DNA of 64,000 nucleotides from an uncultured Lutibacter sp. (lineage in GTDB: Bacteria; Bacteroidota; Bacteroidia; Flavobacteriales; Flavobacteriaceae), in assembly GCF_947493565.1 (NCBI RefSeq), contig NZ_CANLRG010000005.1, positions 124,001 through 188,000 of the forward strand, written 5' to 3'. Below are positions 1 through 9,632 of the stretch, piece after piece. Below the pieces are notes generated by a model. It saw only the letters and a program-made list of their open reading frames with translations, was not told the origin of the DNA and made no database searches. The stretch's first letter is position 1. Each line of letters starts with the position of its first letter. A program made the position numbers and the translations under genes.

Positions 1-672
1 GTAATTGAAATCCCAAAAGAAGCTTCAGATATACATGGCATAACCAATGAACAAGTGTTAAATGAACCAACTTTTAACGAACTTGCACCTTTAGTTAATG
101 AAATGATAAAAGGCTGTGATTTGGCAGGGTTTAATTCCAATCGTTTTGATATACCTTTATTGGCAGAAGAAATGATACGTGCCAATGTAGATTTTGATAT
201 GAAGGGAAGAGTAGCAATTGATGTACAAGTAATTTATCATAAAAAAGAAGAAAGAACACTAAGTGCTGCCTATAATTTTTATTGTGGTAAAAGTTTGAAA
301 AATGCACATTCAGCTGAAGCAGATACCAATGCAACTTACGAAATTTTAAAAGCACAATTAGATAAATATTCAGATTTAAAAAATGATGTTAAATTTTTAA
401 ATGAATATTCAACATTTAATAAAAGAGCCGATTTTGCTGGTTTTATTATGTATAACGAAGATGAAAAAGAAATGTTTACCTTTGGAAAGTATAAAGGAAG
501 AACTGTTGCTGAAGTTTTAAAAGAAAATCCAGGGTATTTTAGTTGGATTCAAAATGCAGATTTTCCATTATACACCAAAAAGGTTTTGGCAGAGTTAAAA
601 GAAAATTTATTTCCAAAAAAGAAAGTAAATACCTTAGAAGATTTACAAAATAAATTTAATAAAAAAATATAA
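1..672 (+). CDS. 3'-5' exonuclease, DnaQ-like (5' end outside window)
   Basis: Partial gene: the frame is open from base 1, so the start and the Exo I motif (DxE) lie upstream. About 223 residues are visible. They include an Exo II-like segment (GFNSNRFDIPLL) and an Exo III-like segment (HSAEADTNATYEIL), which mark a DEDD-family exonuclease of the DNA polymerase III epsilon type. A C-terminal module (FGKYKGRTVAEVL, then FSWIQNADFP) resembles the small domain found after such exonucleases. It probably degrades DNA or RNA 3' to 5' in the cytoplasm; whether it proofreads or does repair is open. The next gene starts one base after its stop, so the two are likely co-transcribed. Confidence 0.85.
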   Translation, partial: VIEIPKEASDIHGITNEQVLNEPTFNELAPLVNEMIKGCDLAGFNSNRFDIPLLAEEMIRANVDFDMKGRVAIDVQVIYHKKEERTLSAAYNFYCGKSLKNAHSAEADTNATYEILKAQLDKYSDLKNDVKFLNEYSTFNKRADFAGFIMYNEDEKEMFTFGKYKGRTVAEVLKENPGYFSWIQNADFPLYTKKVLAELKENLFPKKKVNTLEDLQNKFNKKI

Positions 673-673
673 A

Positions 674-1162
674 ATGTTTGTTGATTTTGAAAGTTTAAAA
701 GATGATTCAAGGGTTTGGATTTATCAAGCTGATAGAGAATTTTCAACTAATGAAGTAGAAGAAATTAGTGAAAAAATTAAGAACTTTGTTGCCACTTGGC
801 AACGACATGGTGAAGATTTAAAAGCTTCATTTCAAATAAAATATAACCAATTTATTGTTTTGGCTGTAGATGAAAGTTTTAACAATGTTTCAGGTTGCTC
901 AATTGATGCTTCAGTAAATTTAATAAAACAACTTGAAAATACACTAAATATGGATTTAACTAACAAGTTAAACATTTCATTTAAAGATGGTAATAATATT
1001 AATGTAGTTAAATTAGCTGATTTTCAAAAATACGCCAAAGAACAAAAAATTACAGTAGATACGGTAGTTTTTAATAATATGGTAGCCACTAAATCTGAAT
1101 TTGAAAATAATTGGGAAGTCACTGCAAATAATAGTTGGCACCAACGATTTTTAGTAAAATAA
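674..1162 (+). CDS. Conserved Bacteroidota hypothetical protein
   Basis: A 162-residue soluble protein with no signal peptide or membrane segment. It resembles a family common in Flavobacteria that databases often label 'ABC transporter ATPase', although I see no Walker A or B motif, so that label is not supported. Conserved-looking patches are VWIYQADREF near the N-terminus and FVATWQRHGEDLKASF around residues 38-55. It starts one base after the exonuclease stop and ends 18 bases before the NagZ-like gene, so it probably belongs to one operon. Function unknown. Confidence 0.8.
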   Translation: MFVDFESLKDDSRVWIYQADREFSTNEVEEISEKIKNFVATWQRHGEDLKASFQIKYNQFIVLAVDESFNNVSGCSIDASVNLIKQLENTLNMDLTNKLNISFKDGNNINVVKLADFQKYAKEQKITVDTVVFNNMVATKSEFENNWEVTANNSWHQRFLVK

Positions 1163-1180
1163 TAAAAATCCACTTATAGA

Positions 1181-4108
1181 ATGTTCAAAAGAATACTATT
1201 TATAGTAGTAGTTTGTAATGCTCTTTATTTGAATGCTCAAATTAAAGATCCATTAATTACTAAAGACACTTTAGCACAACAAAAGTGGGTAGATACTATG
1301 TTAAGTAGTATGACACTTGATGAAAAAATTGGTCAGTTATTTATGGTAGCTGCGTATTCTAATAAAGATAAAAATCATGAAAAATTTATAGCTAATTTAA
1401 TAGAAAAGTACCATATAGGTTCATTGATTTTTTTTCAAGATGATCCCATAAAACAGGCTGAGTTAACAAATAAGTATCAAGCGTTGTCTAAAATTCCCTT
1501 ACTTATAGGTATTGATGGGGAATGGGGATTAAATATGAGGTTAAAAGATACCTATCGTTTCCCTTGGAATATGACTTTAGGTGCAATAAATGAAAATTCG
1601 TTAATTACAGCCTTTGGAGTTCAAGTTGGTAAGCATTGCAAGCGGTTAGGAATTCATATGAATTTTGCTCCTGTTGTAGATGTAAATACGAATCCTGAAA
1701 ATCCAATTATTGGTAATCGCTCATTTGGAGAAAATTATTTAAATGTAGCTAATAAATCGGTAGCTTTTACCAAAGGGCTTCAAAGCGAACATGTACTTGC
1801 TAGCGCAAAACATTTTCCAGGTCATGGTGATACGGCTACGGACTCACATCATACATTACCCACAGTTGATTTTGCAAAAGAACGGTTAGACTCTATTGAG
1901 TTAGTACCGTATAAAAAAACATTTGAAGCTGGTATTGCAGGAGTTATGGTAGCCCATTTAAGCATTCCAAGTTTAGAACCAACAACCAGTTTACCTTCTT
2001 CTTTATCAAAAAACATTGTTACAGGTTTGTTAAAAAATGAATTAGGTTTCCAAGGTTTAATTATTACCGATGCCTTAAATATGAAAGCTTCAGCTAATTT
2101 TGCATCTTCTGAAGAAATTAATCTAGCTGCAATATTAGCAGGAAATGATGTGTTAGATGTACCTTTAAATATTCCTGAAACAGTTATTAGATTTAAAGAA
2201 GCATTGCAAACAGGTGAATTAACAGAAGAACGTTTAGATTACTCTGTTAGAAAAATACTAAAAACAAAATATTGGGCAGGATTAAATAGCTACAAACCCA
2301 TTGAAACACAGAATTTACTAGCAGATTTAAATTCTTTTGAAAATGAATTATTACATAGAAAATTAATCGAACATTCAATTACATTGCTAAAAAATAAGGA
2401 GGCTATTTTACCAATTAAAGAACTAGATAAAAAGAAAATTGCATATGTAAAATTAGGTGATGGAGAAAATGATAGTTTTATTTCCATGCTAAGGAATTAT
2501 GACAATATTGATGTGATTTCAAGTGACAATTTAGATGAATTAATTTCAAAATTAAAATCATACAATTTGGTAATTATAGGTTACCATAAATCCAATACCA
2601 ATCCTTGGAAAAATTATAAATTTAATAATAAAGAATTGGTTTGGTTATATGAAATTGCAAGAACCAATAAAGTAGTTTTAAATATTTTTGCAAGCCCATA
2701 TAGTTTATTACAAATAAAAACCTTTGAAAATATTGAAGGATTAGTAGTTTCTTACCAAAATAGTGAACTCTCTCAAGAAATCTCGGCTCAAATAATTTTT
2801 GGAGCACTCGAAGCAAAGGGCAAATTACCAGTTTCTATAAATAATACATTTGCTGAAGGAGAAGGTTTAAAATCAACTTCTTTAAAACGTTTAGCTTATT
2901 CTATTCCTGAAGAAGTGGGTTTAAGTAGTAAAAAATTAAACAAAATTGATTCTATGGCCAACATTGTTATCAAAGACCAAATGGCTCCTGGATTACAAGT
3001 TTTAGTTGCTAGAAAAGGAAAAGTTGTTTATAGGAAAAGTTTTGGATATCACACCAATGAAAAAAAAGAAAAAGTTAAAAATTATGATATATATGATGTT
3101 GCTTCATTGACTAAAATTTTAGCAACATTGCCTTTAATTATGGAGTTAGAAGAACAACATGTTTTTCAACTAGAAACTAAGCTAGGTGAGTTATTACCAA
3201 GTTTAAAAAATTCTAATAAAGATACATTAACAGTTAAAGAAATTTTATCTCATACTGCCAGATTAAAAGCTTGGATTCCATTTTATAATAAAACTTTAGA
3301 CAGTATAACCAAAAAGCCATCGGAAGAATATTATCAAAAGAAAATGTCGAGTAGATACAATATTAAAGTTGCTGACAAGCTGTATTTAAGGAATGATTAT
3401 AAAGACTCTATAAATTTTATTGTTAAAACTGCAGAACAAAGAGAAAGAAATGGTTATAAATACAGTGACTTAACTTTTTTTATTTTTAAACAATATATTG
3501 AAGATTATTATAAAAAAGATTTAAATGCACTAACTCAAAATCACTTTTATAAACCATTAGGAGCTAATAGAACTACTTATTTACCTTTATCAACCTTGCC
3601 AAAAAGTAGCATTGTGCCTACTGAAATAGATGACTATTACCGTTATCAATTAGTGCATGGCTATGTTCACGATATGGGAGCAGCCATGCAAAATGGAATA
3701 GGAGGTCATGCAGGGCTGTTTTCAAATGCTAACGATGTTGCTAAAATTATGCAAATGTATTTGCAAAAAGGATATTATGGTGGAAAAAGATATTTTTTAC
3801 CTAGTACAATGGATAAATTTAACCATCGTTATTTTGAAAAACAAGAAGTTAGAAGAGGTTTAGGGTTTGATAAACCTCAAATAAAAGAGAATGAAAAAGC
3901 AACTTGTGGTTGTGTTTCAGATAAAAGCTTTGGACACAGTGGCTTTACAGGAACTTATACTTGGGCTGATCCTGAAACGGAAATAGTGTATGTATTTCTA
4001 TCCAATAGAGTTTACCCTACAATGGAAAATAAAAAATTAATTAAAAGTAATATAAGAACAGAAATTCAACAATATATTCAAGAAGCTATAATTAACGAAC
4101 AATACTAG
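1181..4108 (+). CDS. Glycoside hydrolase family 3 (NagZ-type) fused to a serine beta-lactamase-like domain
   Basis: A 975-residue exported protein with an N-terminal signal sequence ending near residue 20. The first half is a GH3 beta-N-acetylhexosaminidase: the KHFPGHGDT signature lies at about residues 210-218 and the likely nucleophile Asp near 297 (IITDALNMKA). The second half is a class C beta-lactamase/DD-peptidase-like domain with SLTK (Ser about 641), a YSD element and a late HSGFTGT motif. Such fusions are known in Bacteroidota and suggest coupled cleavage of peptidoglycan glycans and peptides in the periplasm; whether the C-terminal half is active is not shown. Its 3' end overlaps the convergent acyltransferase gene by 17 bases. 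Confidence 0.9.
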   Translation: MFKRILFIVVVCNALYLNAQIKDPLITKDTLAQQKWVDTMLSSMTLDEKIGQLFMVAAYSNKDKNHEKFIANLIEKYHIGSLIFFQDDPIKQAELTNKYQALSKIPLLIGIDGEWGLNMRLKDTYRFPWNMTLGAINENSLITAFGVQVGKHCKRLGIHMNFAPVVDVNTNPENPIIGNRSFGENYLNVANKSVAFTKGLQSEHVLASAKHFPGHGDTATDSHHTLPTVDFAKERLDSIELVPYKKTFEAGIAGVMVAHLSIPSLEPTTSLPSSLSKNIVTGLLKNELGFQGLIITDALNMKASANFASSEEINLAAILAGNDVLDVPLNIPETVIRFKEALQTGELTEERLDYSVRKILKTKYWAGLNSYKPIETQNLLADLNSFENELLHRKLIEHSITLLKNKEAILPIKELDKKKIAYVKLGDGENDSFISMLRNYDNIDVISSDNLDELISKLKSYNLVIIGYHKSNTNPWKNYKFNNKELVWLYEIARTNKVVLNIFASPYSLLQIKTFENIEGLVVSYQNSELSQEISAQIIFGALEAKGKLPVSINNTFAEGEGLKSTSLKRLAYSIPEEVGLSSKKLNKIDSMANIVIKDQMAPGLQVLVARKGKVVYRKSFGYHTNEKKEKVKNYDIYDVASLTKILATLPLIMELEEQHVFQLETKLGELLPSLKNSNKDTLTVKEILSHTARLKAWIPFYNKTLDSITKKPSEEYYQKKMSSRYNIKVADKLYLRNDYKDSINFIVKTAEQRERNGYKYSDLTFFIFKQYIEDYYKKDLNALTQNHFYKPLGANRTTYLPLSTLPKSSIVPTEIDDYYRYQLVHGYVHDMGAAMQNGIGGHAGLFSNANDVAKIMQMYLQKGYYGGKRYFLPSTMDKFNHRYFEKQEVRRGLGFDKPQIKENEKATCGCVSDKSFGHSGFTGTYTWADPETEIVYVFLSNRVYPTMENKKLIKSNIRTEIQQYIQEAIINEQY

Positions 4109-5141
4109 TTTTGGTAGTAATTAAACTCAAAACTATACTCATTGTAAAATAAATGAGTGCGTACCTAAAATTAAAAAAGTAATAAACTACAACCGCTTGA
4201 AGGCTATAAAAAAGTGGAAATAAAGTAGTAATTACTGCAAATCTAAATGTATGTGAAAATATAACTTCTTTTATGTTTTGCTTTAAATATTTCCATATAA
4301 TCAATGGAAAAATACTATTAATTTTTGCAAGCAGGTGTAATGGATAAAACCAGTTAATATGATTGGTTTTTATTTTTTGAACCTTAGAAAGTAATTTGAT
4401 ATTTTTTATCATTTCATTTCCTTTTATAGGATTTAGGTAATCAATATTGTTATTTTCTAAAATTTTTATAGTTGTTTCATATTCCAAATCATTATTTACG
4501 TGCAATGTTAATTTTTTTAATTCATCAGAAGTAGATTTTAAGATATCATGATAATTTAAAGTCTTTTTATTGAAGTCAAAAAAACGGTTTGCTAAAATAG
4601 GTTTCCCATAATATATGGAAGTACTACAAGGAAAATTTAAATGAGAATCGTAATTAATTCCAACAGGTATAATCTGAATAGCTAATTCTGGATATTTTTT
4701 TAGTGCACCTTCAATAATTCTTGTGAATCCTTTTTTAAAAGGGAGCACTTTTCTTTGTAAATGATGTTCGCCTTCAGGAAAAATTTGAATGGCCTTTTTT
4801 TGCTGTAAGATTTCAATACATTGTTCAAAAACCTCAAAATTTTTCCCCATTTGATGTACGCCATCTCTAATTCGGTAAACAGGAATCATATTTAAACTCC
4901 TTAAAATTTTATTAGCTAAATTGTTTTTAAAAGCACTGGCTCTAGCTAAAAAATGAATATTTCTTGAAGTAGTTGTAGGTATTAATATGGCATCAATTAA
5001 TGCGTTTTGATGATTTCCAATAAAAATGATGGCTCCTTTTTTAGGAATATTTTCTCTACCATGTACAGTTATTTTTTTTATTAGAAAAAACAAACCTGTT
5101 TTTACATAAATTCTCATTAAGTGATACCAAAAATGCTTCAA
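4092..5141 (-). CDS. PlsC-type 1-acylglycerol-3-phosphate acyltransferase-like protein
   Basis: A 349-residue protein with the acyltransferase HX4D motif (NHQNALID, His about 44) and the later FPEGEHH motif, both typical of the PlsC/LPLAT superfamily. A hydrophobic segment precedes the catalytic domain, and two more hydrophobic stretches near the C-terminus suggest membrane attachment. It probably acylates a lysophospholipid or related glycerolipid at the inner membrane. It is longer than classical PlsC (about 240 residues), so the exact acceptor is uncertain. It lies 3 bases after the symporter gene in the same direction, likely one operon. Confidence 0.85.
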   Translation of the reverse strand: MKHFWYHLMRIYVKTGLFFLIKKITVHGRENIPKKGAIIFIGNHQNALIDAILIPTTTSRNIHFLARASAFKNNLANKILRSLNMIPVYRIRDGVHQMGKNFEVFEQCIEILQQKKAIQIFPEGEHHLQRKVLPFKKGFTRIIEGALKKYPELAIQIIPVGINYDSHLNFPCSTSIYYGKPILANRFFDFNKKTLNYHDILKSTSDELKKLTLHVNNDLEYETTIKILENNNIDYLNPIKGNEMIKNIKLLSKVQKIKTNHINWFYPLHLLAKINSIFPLIIWKYLKQNIKEVIFSHTFRFAVITTLFPLFYSLQAVVVYYFFNFRYALIYFTMSIVLSLITTKTSIVR

Positions 5142-5144
5142 AAT

Positions 5145-6050
5145 TTATGATTTTACTTTTTGTTTAGACCAATAACTTGCTAATAATAATCCTGAAAAGA
5201 TATCCCAAATAGCCCAAAAAGCAACTAATAAAGCCATTCCTCCTAAGCCATGAAAAAAGCTAAAAATTAATAACAGTCCCAATCCAGAATTTTGAATACC
5301 TGTTTCAATAGCCAATGTTTTTTGATTTTTAAAGGAAAGTTTCATTGCTTTTGCAAAATAAAATCCTGTTAAAATTGCTAAAATATTATGTGCAATTACC
5401 AATAGTAAAACGTAATGTACATAATTAATAAAAATATCAAAATTGTCATAAAATGCAATAACAATAAAGAGCATAAAAATTATAAGTGAAATGGGTTTTA
5501 ATATTTTGGCTAGTTTATTCGCTAAAACAGCTTTATGCCGTCTCACCCACATTCCAATTATAAGTGGGATTCCTAAAATAAGTGTAACTAATTTAACAAG
5601 CTGCCAAGGACTTAACTGAATGGTTTGTAAAATTTCGGCAGTAGGCGCATATAAATTACCCCAAAAGGAGAGGTTAAAAGGTGTCATAACCAGAGAAACT
5701 AACGTGGCAAATGCAGTTAAGCTAACAGATAAAGCAGCATTTCCTTTAGCCATTTGAGTCATAAAATTTGAAATATTTCCTCCCGGACAGGCCGCTACCA
5801 TCATCATTCCTAAAGCTATACTTGGCATAGGATTTACCAATTTTATAAAAATAAATGTAACAAATGGAAGTAATAAAAATTGAGAAACAATTCCAGTTAA
5901 TAATATTTTAGGATTGCTAAAAAGTCTTTTGAAGTCATTAGTTGTAATTCCCAAAGCAACGCCAAACATAATAATTGCTAAGGTAATATTTAAAACCCAG
6001 AGGCCTTCGGTATCAAAATTTATTTCGAGAGAATCTAAGTTTTCTTCCAT
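5145..6050 (-). CDS. Bile acid:sodium symporter family transporter
   Basis: A roughly 300-residue integral membrane protein with about nine hydrophobic helices and the SBF-family segment ACPGGNISNFMTQMAKGN. It probably co-transports an organic anion with sodium; the substrate cannot be read from sequence. I chose the ATG at 6050 (MEENLDSLEI) rather than the upstream ATG at 6077, because 6050 leaves the gene immediately after the DUF4159 stop codon, whereas 6077 would overlap it by 26 bases. Upstream and downstream genes run the same way with tiny gaps. Confidence 0.85.
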   Translation of the reverse strand: MEENLDSLEINFDTEGLWVLNITLAIIMFGVALGITTNDFKRLFSNPKILLTGIVSQFLLLPFVTFIFIKLVNPMPSIALGMMMVAACPGGNISNFMTQMAKGNAALSVSLTAFATLVSLVMTPFNLSFWGNLYAPTAEILQTIQLSPWQLVKLVTLILGIPLIIGMWVRRHKAVLANKLAKILKPISLIIFMLFIVIAFYDNFDIFINYVHYVLLLVIAHNILAILTGFYFAKAMKLSFKNQKTLAIETGIQNSGLGLLLIFSFFHGLGGMALLVAFWAIWDIFSGLLLASYWSKQKVKS

Positions 6051-6051
6051 A

Positions 6052-6744
6052 TTAGTTTTTAAAGGCGTATTCAACAATATTAGCTCCCATTTTTAATGCT
6101 TTTTCACGAATTTCAAAAGAATCATTATGAATTTCTTCGTCTTCCCAACCATCACTTAAATCGGCTTCATAATCGTAAAAACAAACCAACCTTCCTTCAT
6201 AAAATAAACCAAATCCTTGAGGCGGTTTATTGTCGTGCTCATGAATTTTAGGCACTCCATTTTCAAAATTAAATGTTTGATGAAAAATGGGGTGATTATA
6301 GGGTATTTCTTGAAATTCTAATGTAGGAAATATTTTTTTAATTTCAGTTCTTATAAATTTATCTAATCCATAATTGTCAGAAATATGTAAAAATCCACCA
6401 GCAATTAAGTAGTTTCTTAAATTTTTGGCATCCACTTCTGAAAAAATAACATTTCCATGACCTGTCATAAAAATTATGGGATAGTTAAATAAATCTAAGC
6501 TATTTATTTCAACAGTTTCTATGTTTTTTTTAATGGTAGTGTGAATGTTTTCATTGCAAAATTCAACTAAGTTAGGAAGTGCAGTTGGATTTGCATACCA
6601 ATCGCCTCCACCATTATATTTTAAAATTGCAATTTGTTGTGCTTGTATTATAGTGATATTTAGTAAAAAAAGAATTAAGCTACAAATCCAAATTTTGCGT
6701 ATTAAAAATTGCTTTTTATAAGGTTTGTTAGAAAGTAAAATCAT
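6052..6744 (-). CDS. DUF4159 domain-containing protein
   Basis: A 230-residue protein with an N-terminal hydrophobic signal or anchor (about residues 15-35) followed by a DUF4159 domain, seen in IAILKYNGGGDWYANPTALPN, the IIFMTGHG segment and the LRNYLIAGGFLHISDNYG segment. The domain resembles a glutamine-amidotransferase-like fold of unknown activity and probably faces the periplasm. It lies 4 bases downstream of rsmE and directly before the symporter gene. Function unknown. Confidence 0.85.
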   Translation of the reverse strand: MILLSNKPYKKQFLIRKIWICSLILFLLNITIIQAQQIAILKYNGGGDWYANPTALPNLVEFCNENIHTTIKKNIETVEINSLDLFNYPIIFMTGHGNVIFSEVDAKNLRNYLIAGGFLHISDNYGLDKFIRTEIKKIFPTLEFQEIPYNHPIFHQTFNFENGVPKIHEHDNKPPQGFGLFYEGRLVCFYDYEADLSDGWEDEEIHNDSFEIREKALKMGANIVEYAFKN

Positions 6745-6748
6745 TTAG

Positions 6749-7456
6749 TTATTCATTTACAAAAGCAACACTATGAGTGGCAACAACTCCTGCAGTTTCT
6801 GTTCTTAGTCGGCTTTTTCCCAAAGATACAGGAATAAATTTATGTTCCAAACTTTGAGTAATTTCTTTGGTTGAAAAATCTCCTTCAGGACCTATTAGTA
6901 TGGTAGTTTTTGTTGAAGGGTTTAATACTAATTTTAATGATTTTTTTTGGGTTTCTTCACAGTGTGCAATAAACAAATCTCCTTCAAACTTTTGGGTAAT
7001 AAAATTTTGAAAGTTCATGGGCTCATTCAATTTTGGAAAATGAAATTTAAGTGATTGTTTAGCAGCTGACTGAATAATTTTCTCCATTCGATCAAGCTTC
7101 AAGGTTTTTCTTTCGGAATGTTTACAAATAATGGGTGTAATTTCATCTATACCAATTTCTGTAGCTTTTTCTAAAAACCATTCAAAACGATCGTTTAATT
7201 TTGTAGGTGCAATAGCTATATGTAAGTAATAATTCCAAGGTTTTGGGTGATTTTCAATTTTTGAAATTTTAACCAAACATTTTTTGTCGTTTGCAACTAA
7301 AACTTTAGAACAAAATAATTGTCCTAATCCATTGGTAATATAAATTGCATCACCTTCTTTTTTTCTTAATACCCTAACTATATGCCTACTTTCTGTTTTA
7401 TCAAAAGTAAATTGAGAAGTATTTTGAGTTATTTGAGAATTGTAGAATAATTGCAT
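6749..7456 (-). CDS. rsmE: 16S rRNA (uracil-1498-N3)-methyltransferase
   Basis: A 235-residue SPOUT-family methyltransferase. An N-terminal PUA-like part (SRHIVRVLRKKEGD) precedes the knotted catalytic domain with the ILIGPEGDFS motif and the SLGKSRLRTETAGVVA loop that binds S-adenosylmethionine. RsmE methylates N3 of U1498 in 16S rRNA on the 30S subunit. Length fits the family. Its ATG directly abuts the stop of the preceding GNAT-like gene. Confidence 0.95.
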   Translation of the reverse strand: MQLFYNSQITQNTSQFTFDKTESRHIVRVLRKKEGDAIYITNGLGQLFCSKVLVANDKKCLVKISKIENHPKPWNYYLHIAIAPTKLNDRFEWFLEKATEIGIDEITPIICKHSERKTLKLDRMEKIIQSAAKQSLKFHFPKLNEPMNFQNFITQKFEGDLFIAHCEETQKKSLKLVLNPSTKTTILIGPEGDFSTKEITQSLEHKFIPVSLGKSRLRTETAGVVATHSVAFVNE

Positions 7457-8575
7457 TTATAAGTTTTTTTTATAAGTACATCTTTTTTTATACGTAATAG
7501 GGTTGAAATTTTTCCATACCGCAGCTATAGCTTTGTTACTAGCTAATTCTGGAGTTCTAATACAATTTTCGATATTCATTTCTTCAAATGTTTTTTGATA
7601 CTCATTGAAAATCAACGCATGAATTCCTTTATTTTGATAAGATGGATGTACTCCAATTAAATAAAAGATAACATCTTTACTTTCTTTTTTAGCTTTTAAT
7701 AAATGAAATATTCCAAATGGAAATAATGTACCATTTGCCTTTTGTAATGCTTTTGAAAACGAAGGCATTGTAATTGCAAATGCTATCATGTTATGGTCTT
7801 TATCAACTACAAATTTTATATATTCTGGATTGATAAATGAAATGTATTTCTTTTTAAAATATTCAATTTCAATGGTTGAAATAGGAACAAATGAAGGTAG
7901 AGCAGCATAGGTAATGTTAAATAATTCAAACATTTTATCCACATAAGGCATTAAATCCTTAGTTTTTGTAAAATTAAGAGAGGTAAGCTGATACCTTTTT
8001 TTTAAAATAGTACTAATTTTTTCGATAGGCTCTTTAACCACATTTTTAAAAGGAAATTTATTTTCTAAATATTCTTTTTCAACGTTAAAGCCTAATTTTT
8101 TAAAGTGATCTTTGTAATAAGGGTAATTGTACCAAGTAATCATAGTTCCAATATGATCAAACCCCTCTGTAAGAACACCTACTTTATCTAAATTTGAAAA
8201 ACCAACAGGACCTTCCATAAATTCTAGTTGATGTTGAATACCAATTTCTTCAATTTTTTTTAAAAGCATTTTAGAAACTTCAAGATCATCAATAAAATCA
8301 AACCATCCAAAACGCATTTTTTTTATGTTTTGTTCATTCAATTCTGTATAATTAATGATAGCGGCTATACGTCCAACAATTTCATTATTTTTTAGTGCAA
8401 TAAAAAAACGAGCTTTTGCATGTTTAAAAACGGGATTGATGTTTTTATCAAAAGAGTCAAGCTCCTCTTTAATAATTGGAGGTACCCAAAAAGGATTGTT
8501 TTTATAAAGTTTAAAAGGAAATTTTACAAATAATTTTAATTCCTTTTTTGAAGTTAGTTCTTTAATGGTAATCAT
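7457..8575 (-). CDS. GNAT-like acetyltransferase family protein (large Bacteroidota form)
   Basis: A 372-residue cytoplasmic protein. The C-terminal half carries a GNAT-like pattern (FYLIGVHPSYQNKGIHALIF, compare Q/RxxGxG/A acetyl-CoA loops), and the N-terminal part (KLYKNNPFWVPPIIKEE) matches a large family in Bacteroidota annotated as N-acetyltransferase or hypothetical. Transfer of an acyl group is likely but the acceptor is unknown. It directly precedes rsmE without a gap and follows the outer-membrane gene at 8590 by 14 bases. Confidence 0.75.
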   Translation of the reverse strand: MITIKELTSKKELKLFVKFPFKLYKNNPFWVPPIIKEELDSFDKNINPVFKHAKARFFIALKNNEIVGRIAAIINYTELNEQNIKKMRFGWFDFIDDLEVSKMLLKKIEEIGIQHQLEFMEGPVGFSNLDKVGVLTEGFDHIGTMITWYNYPYYKDHFKKLGFNVEKEYLENKFPFKNVVKEPIEKISTILKKRYQLTSLNFTKTKDLMPYVDKMFELFNITYAALPSFVPISTIEIEYFKKKYISFINPEYIKFVVDKDHNMIAFAITMPSFSKALQKANGTLFPFGIFHLLKAKKESKDVIFYLIGVHPSYQNKGIHALIFNEYQKTFEEMNIENCIRTPELASNKAIAAVWKNFNPITYKKRCTYKKNL

Positions 8576-8589
8576 AAGTTGTAGGTCAG

Positions 8590-9531
8590 TTAATTGCGCT
8601 TTTTACTAAATAATCTTCCAAAGAAACCTTTTCTTTTAGAACGTTTTTTAGATGGTTGTTTAGGTTGGTTTTTGTATATAAATGAATCTTGATGCCTATC
8701 TAAACGCCAAGAAAAACCAGCGGTTAAATATAAATAAGAATAATTGTCAAAAAAATTGGTTCTAGCCGAGGCATCAATTTGTAAGTTAGGAGATAAAAGA
8801 TAGGCGATTCCTGTTCCGAACTGTTGTTCAGGAGCAAGTTCTTCATAAATATTTCCTTGGTTTTCAATAAAATAAGACCATCTTTCATTAATGGCGTAAG
8901 TCATAGTTACAATATATGAATAGTACTGCTCTTCAGTACTTATTTTATCAGCTATTAAATTGGTAAGTAGTACTAAACGGTCAGTAAAATCGTTTTGTAA
9001 TAATATAGCTCCTTTAAAACTTATACCTTCATCACTTTTATAATCTTTGCCTATAAAATTAGTATTTACACCAGCATAAACACCTACAGAAGGAATCAAT
9101 CTTTTTTTATCAAAAGCCATTTTCCTTTTCCAGCTTCTAATTTCTTTGGACTTGTCTTTATAATTTTGTTGGTAAATTAAGTACTTACCACCAATAGTAA
9201 TTTTGCTAATTCCATTAGTTTTAAAATTAGATTCAAATTCATGATTAAATTCATCTTTTTGATAAGCGATATGGGCATTAAACTCTAGCTTTTCAGAAAA
9301 TCGAGCATATCTTAAAAACAATTCACCTCCAAATGATTTTGTATTGGCTAATGGCGCTTTATGGTTGCTGTCTTTAAAAAATAAACCACTTTCTACTTGA
9401 TATACACCAGTACCTATCCCATAAGGACTTTCAGAAAAACCAGGTCTTTTAGAGTTGATAATTTCCGTGTATTGGGCTTTAGAAATTTGAAAAATGTGAA
9501 AGAAAACAAAAAGTAGAAAAACTCTTTTCAT
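8590..9531 (-). CDS. Outer-membrane transporter-like protein (phenol-MetA family)
   Basis: A 313-residue exported protein: an N-terminal signal (MKRVFLLFVFFHIFQISKAQ) then alternating amphipathic beta-strands typical of an outer-membrane barrel. The opening INSKRPGFSESPYGIGTGVYQVESG is characteristic of proteins assigned to the 'MetA pathway of phenol degradation' transporter family. The C-terminus has a basic tail (KKRSKRKGFFGRLFSKKRN) that is unusual for a barrel end. Ligand unknown. A -7 box TATATTTG lies at 9552-9559 on this strand. Confidence 0.75.
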   Translation of the reverse strand: MKRVFLLFVFFHIFQISKAQYTEIINSKRPGFSESPYGIGTGVYQVESGLFFKDSNHKAPLANTKSFGGELFLRYARFSEKLEFNAHIAYQKDEFNHEFESNFKTNGISKITIGGKYLIYQQNYKDKSKEIRSWKRKMAFDKKRLIPSVGVYAGVNTNFIGKDYKSDEGISFKGAILLQNDFTDRLVLLTNLIADKISTEEQYYSYIVTMTYAINERWSYFIENQGNIYEELAPEQQFGTGIAYLLSPNLQIDASARTNFFDNYSYLYLTAGFSWRLDRHQDSFIYKNQPKQPSKKRSKRKGFFGRLFSKKRN

Positions 9532-9551
9532 AGTTAGGTTGTTTAATGTGT

Positions 9552-9559
9552 CAAATATA
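9552..9559 (-). promoter_or_regulatory. -7 promoter box for the 9531 outer-membrane gene
   Basis: TATATTTG on the minus strand matches the Bacteroidota TAnnTTTG -7 consensus, 20 bases before the ATG. I found no clear TTG -33 element at the usual spacing. Confidence 0.55.
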
Positions 9560-9600
9560 AGATTTTATATAATTAAACGTTTTAGTTCTTTTCAAATTGT

Positions 9601-9608
9601 TATTTTTG
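9601..9608 (+). promoter_or_regulatory. -7 promoter box for the DUF4834/polysaccharide operon
   Basis: TATTTTTG matches TAnnTTTG and lies 24 bases before the ATG at 9633. It also argues against the upstream in-frame TTG at 9597 as start, because that codon would lie upstream of the transcript. Confidence 0.55.
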
Positions 9609-9632
9609 AAAATTATAAAATACTTGAATGAA

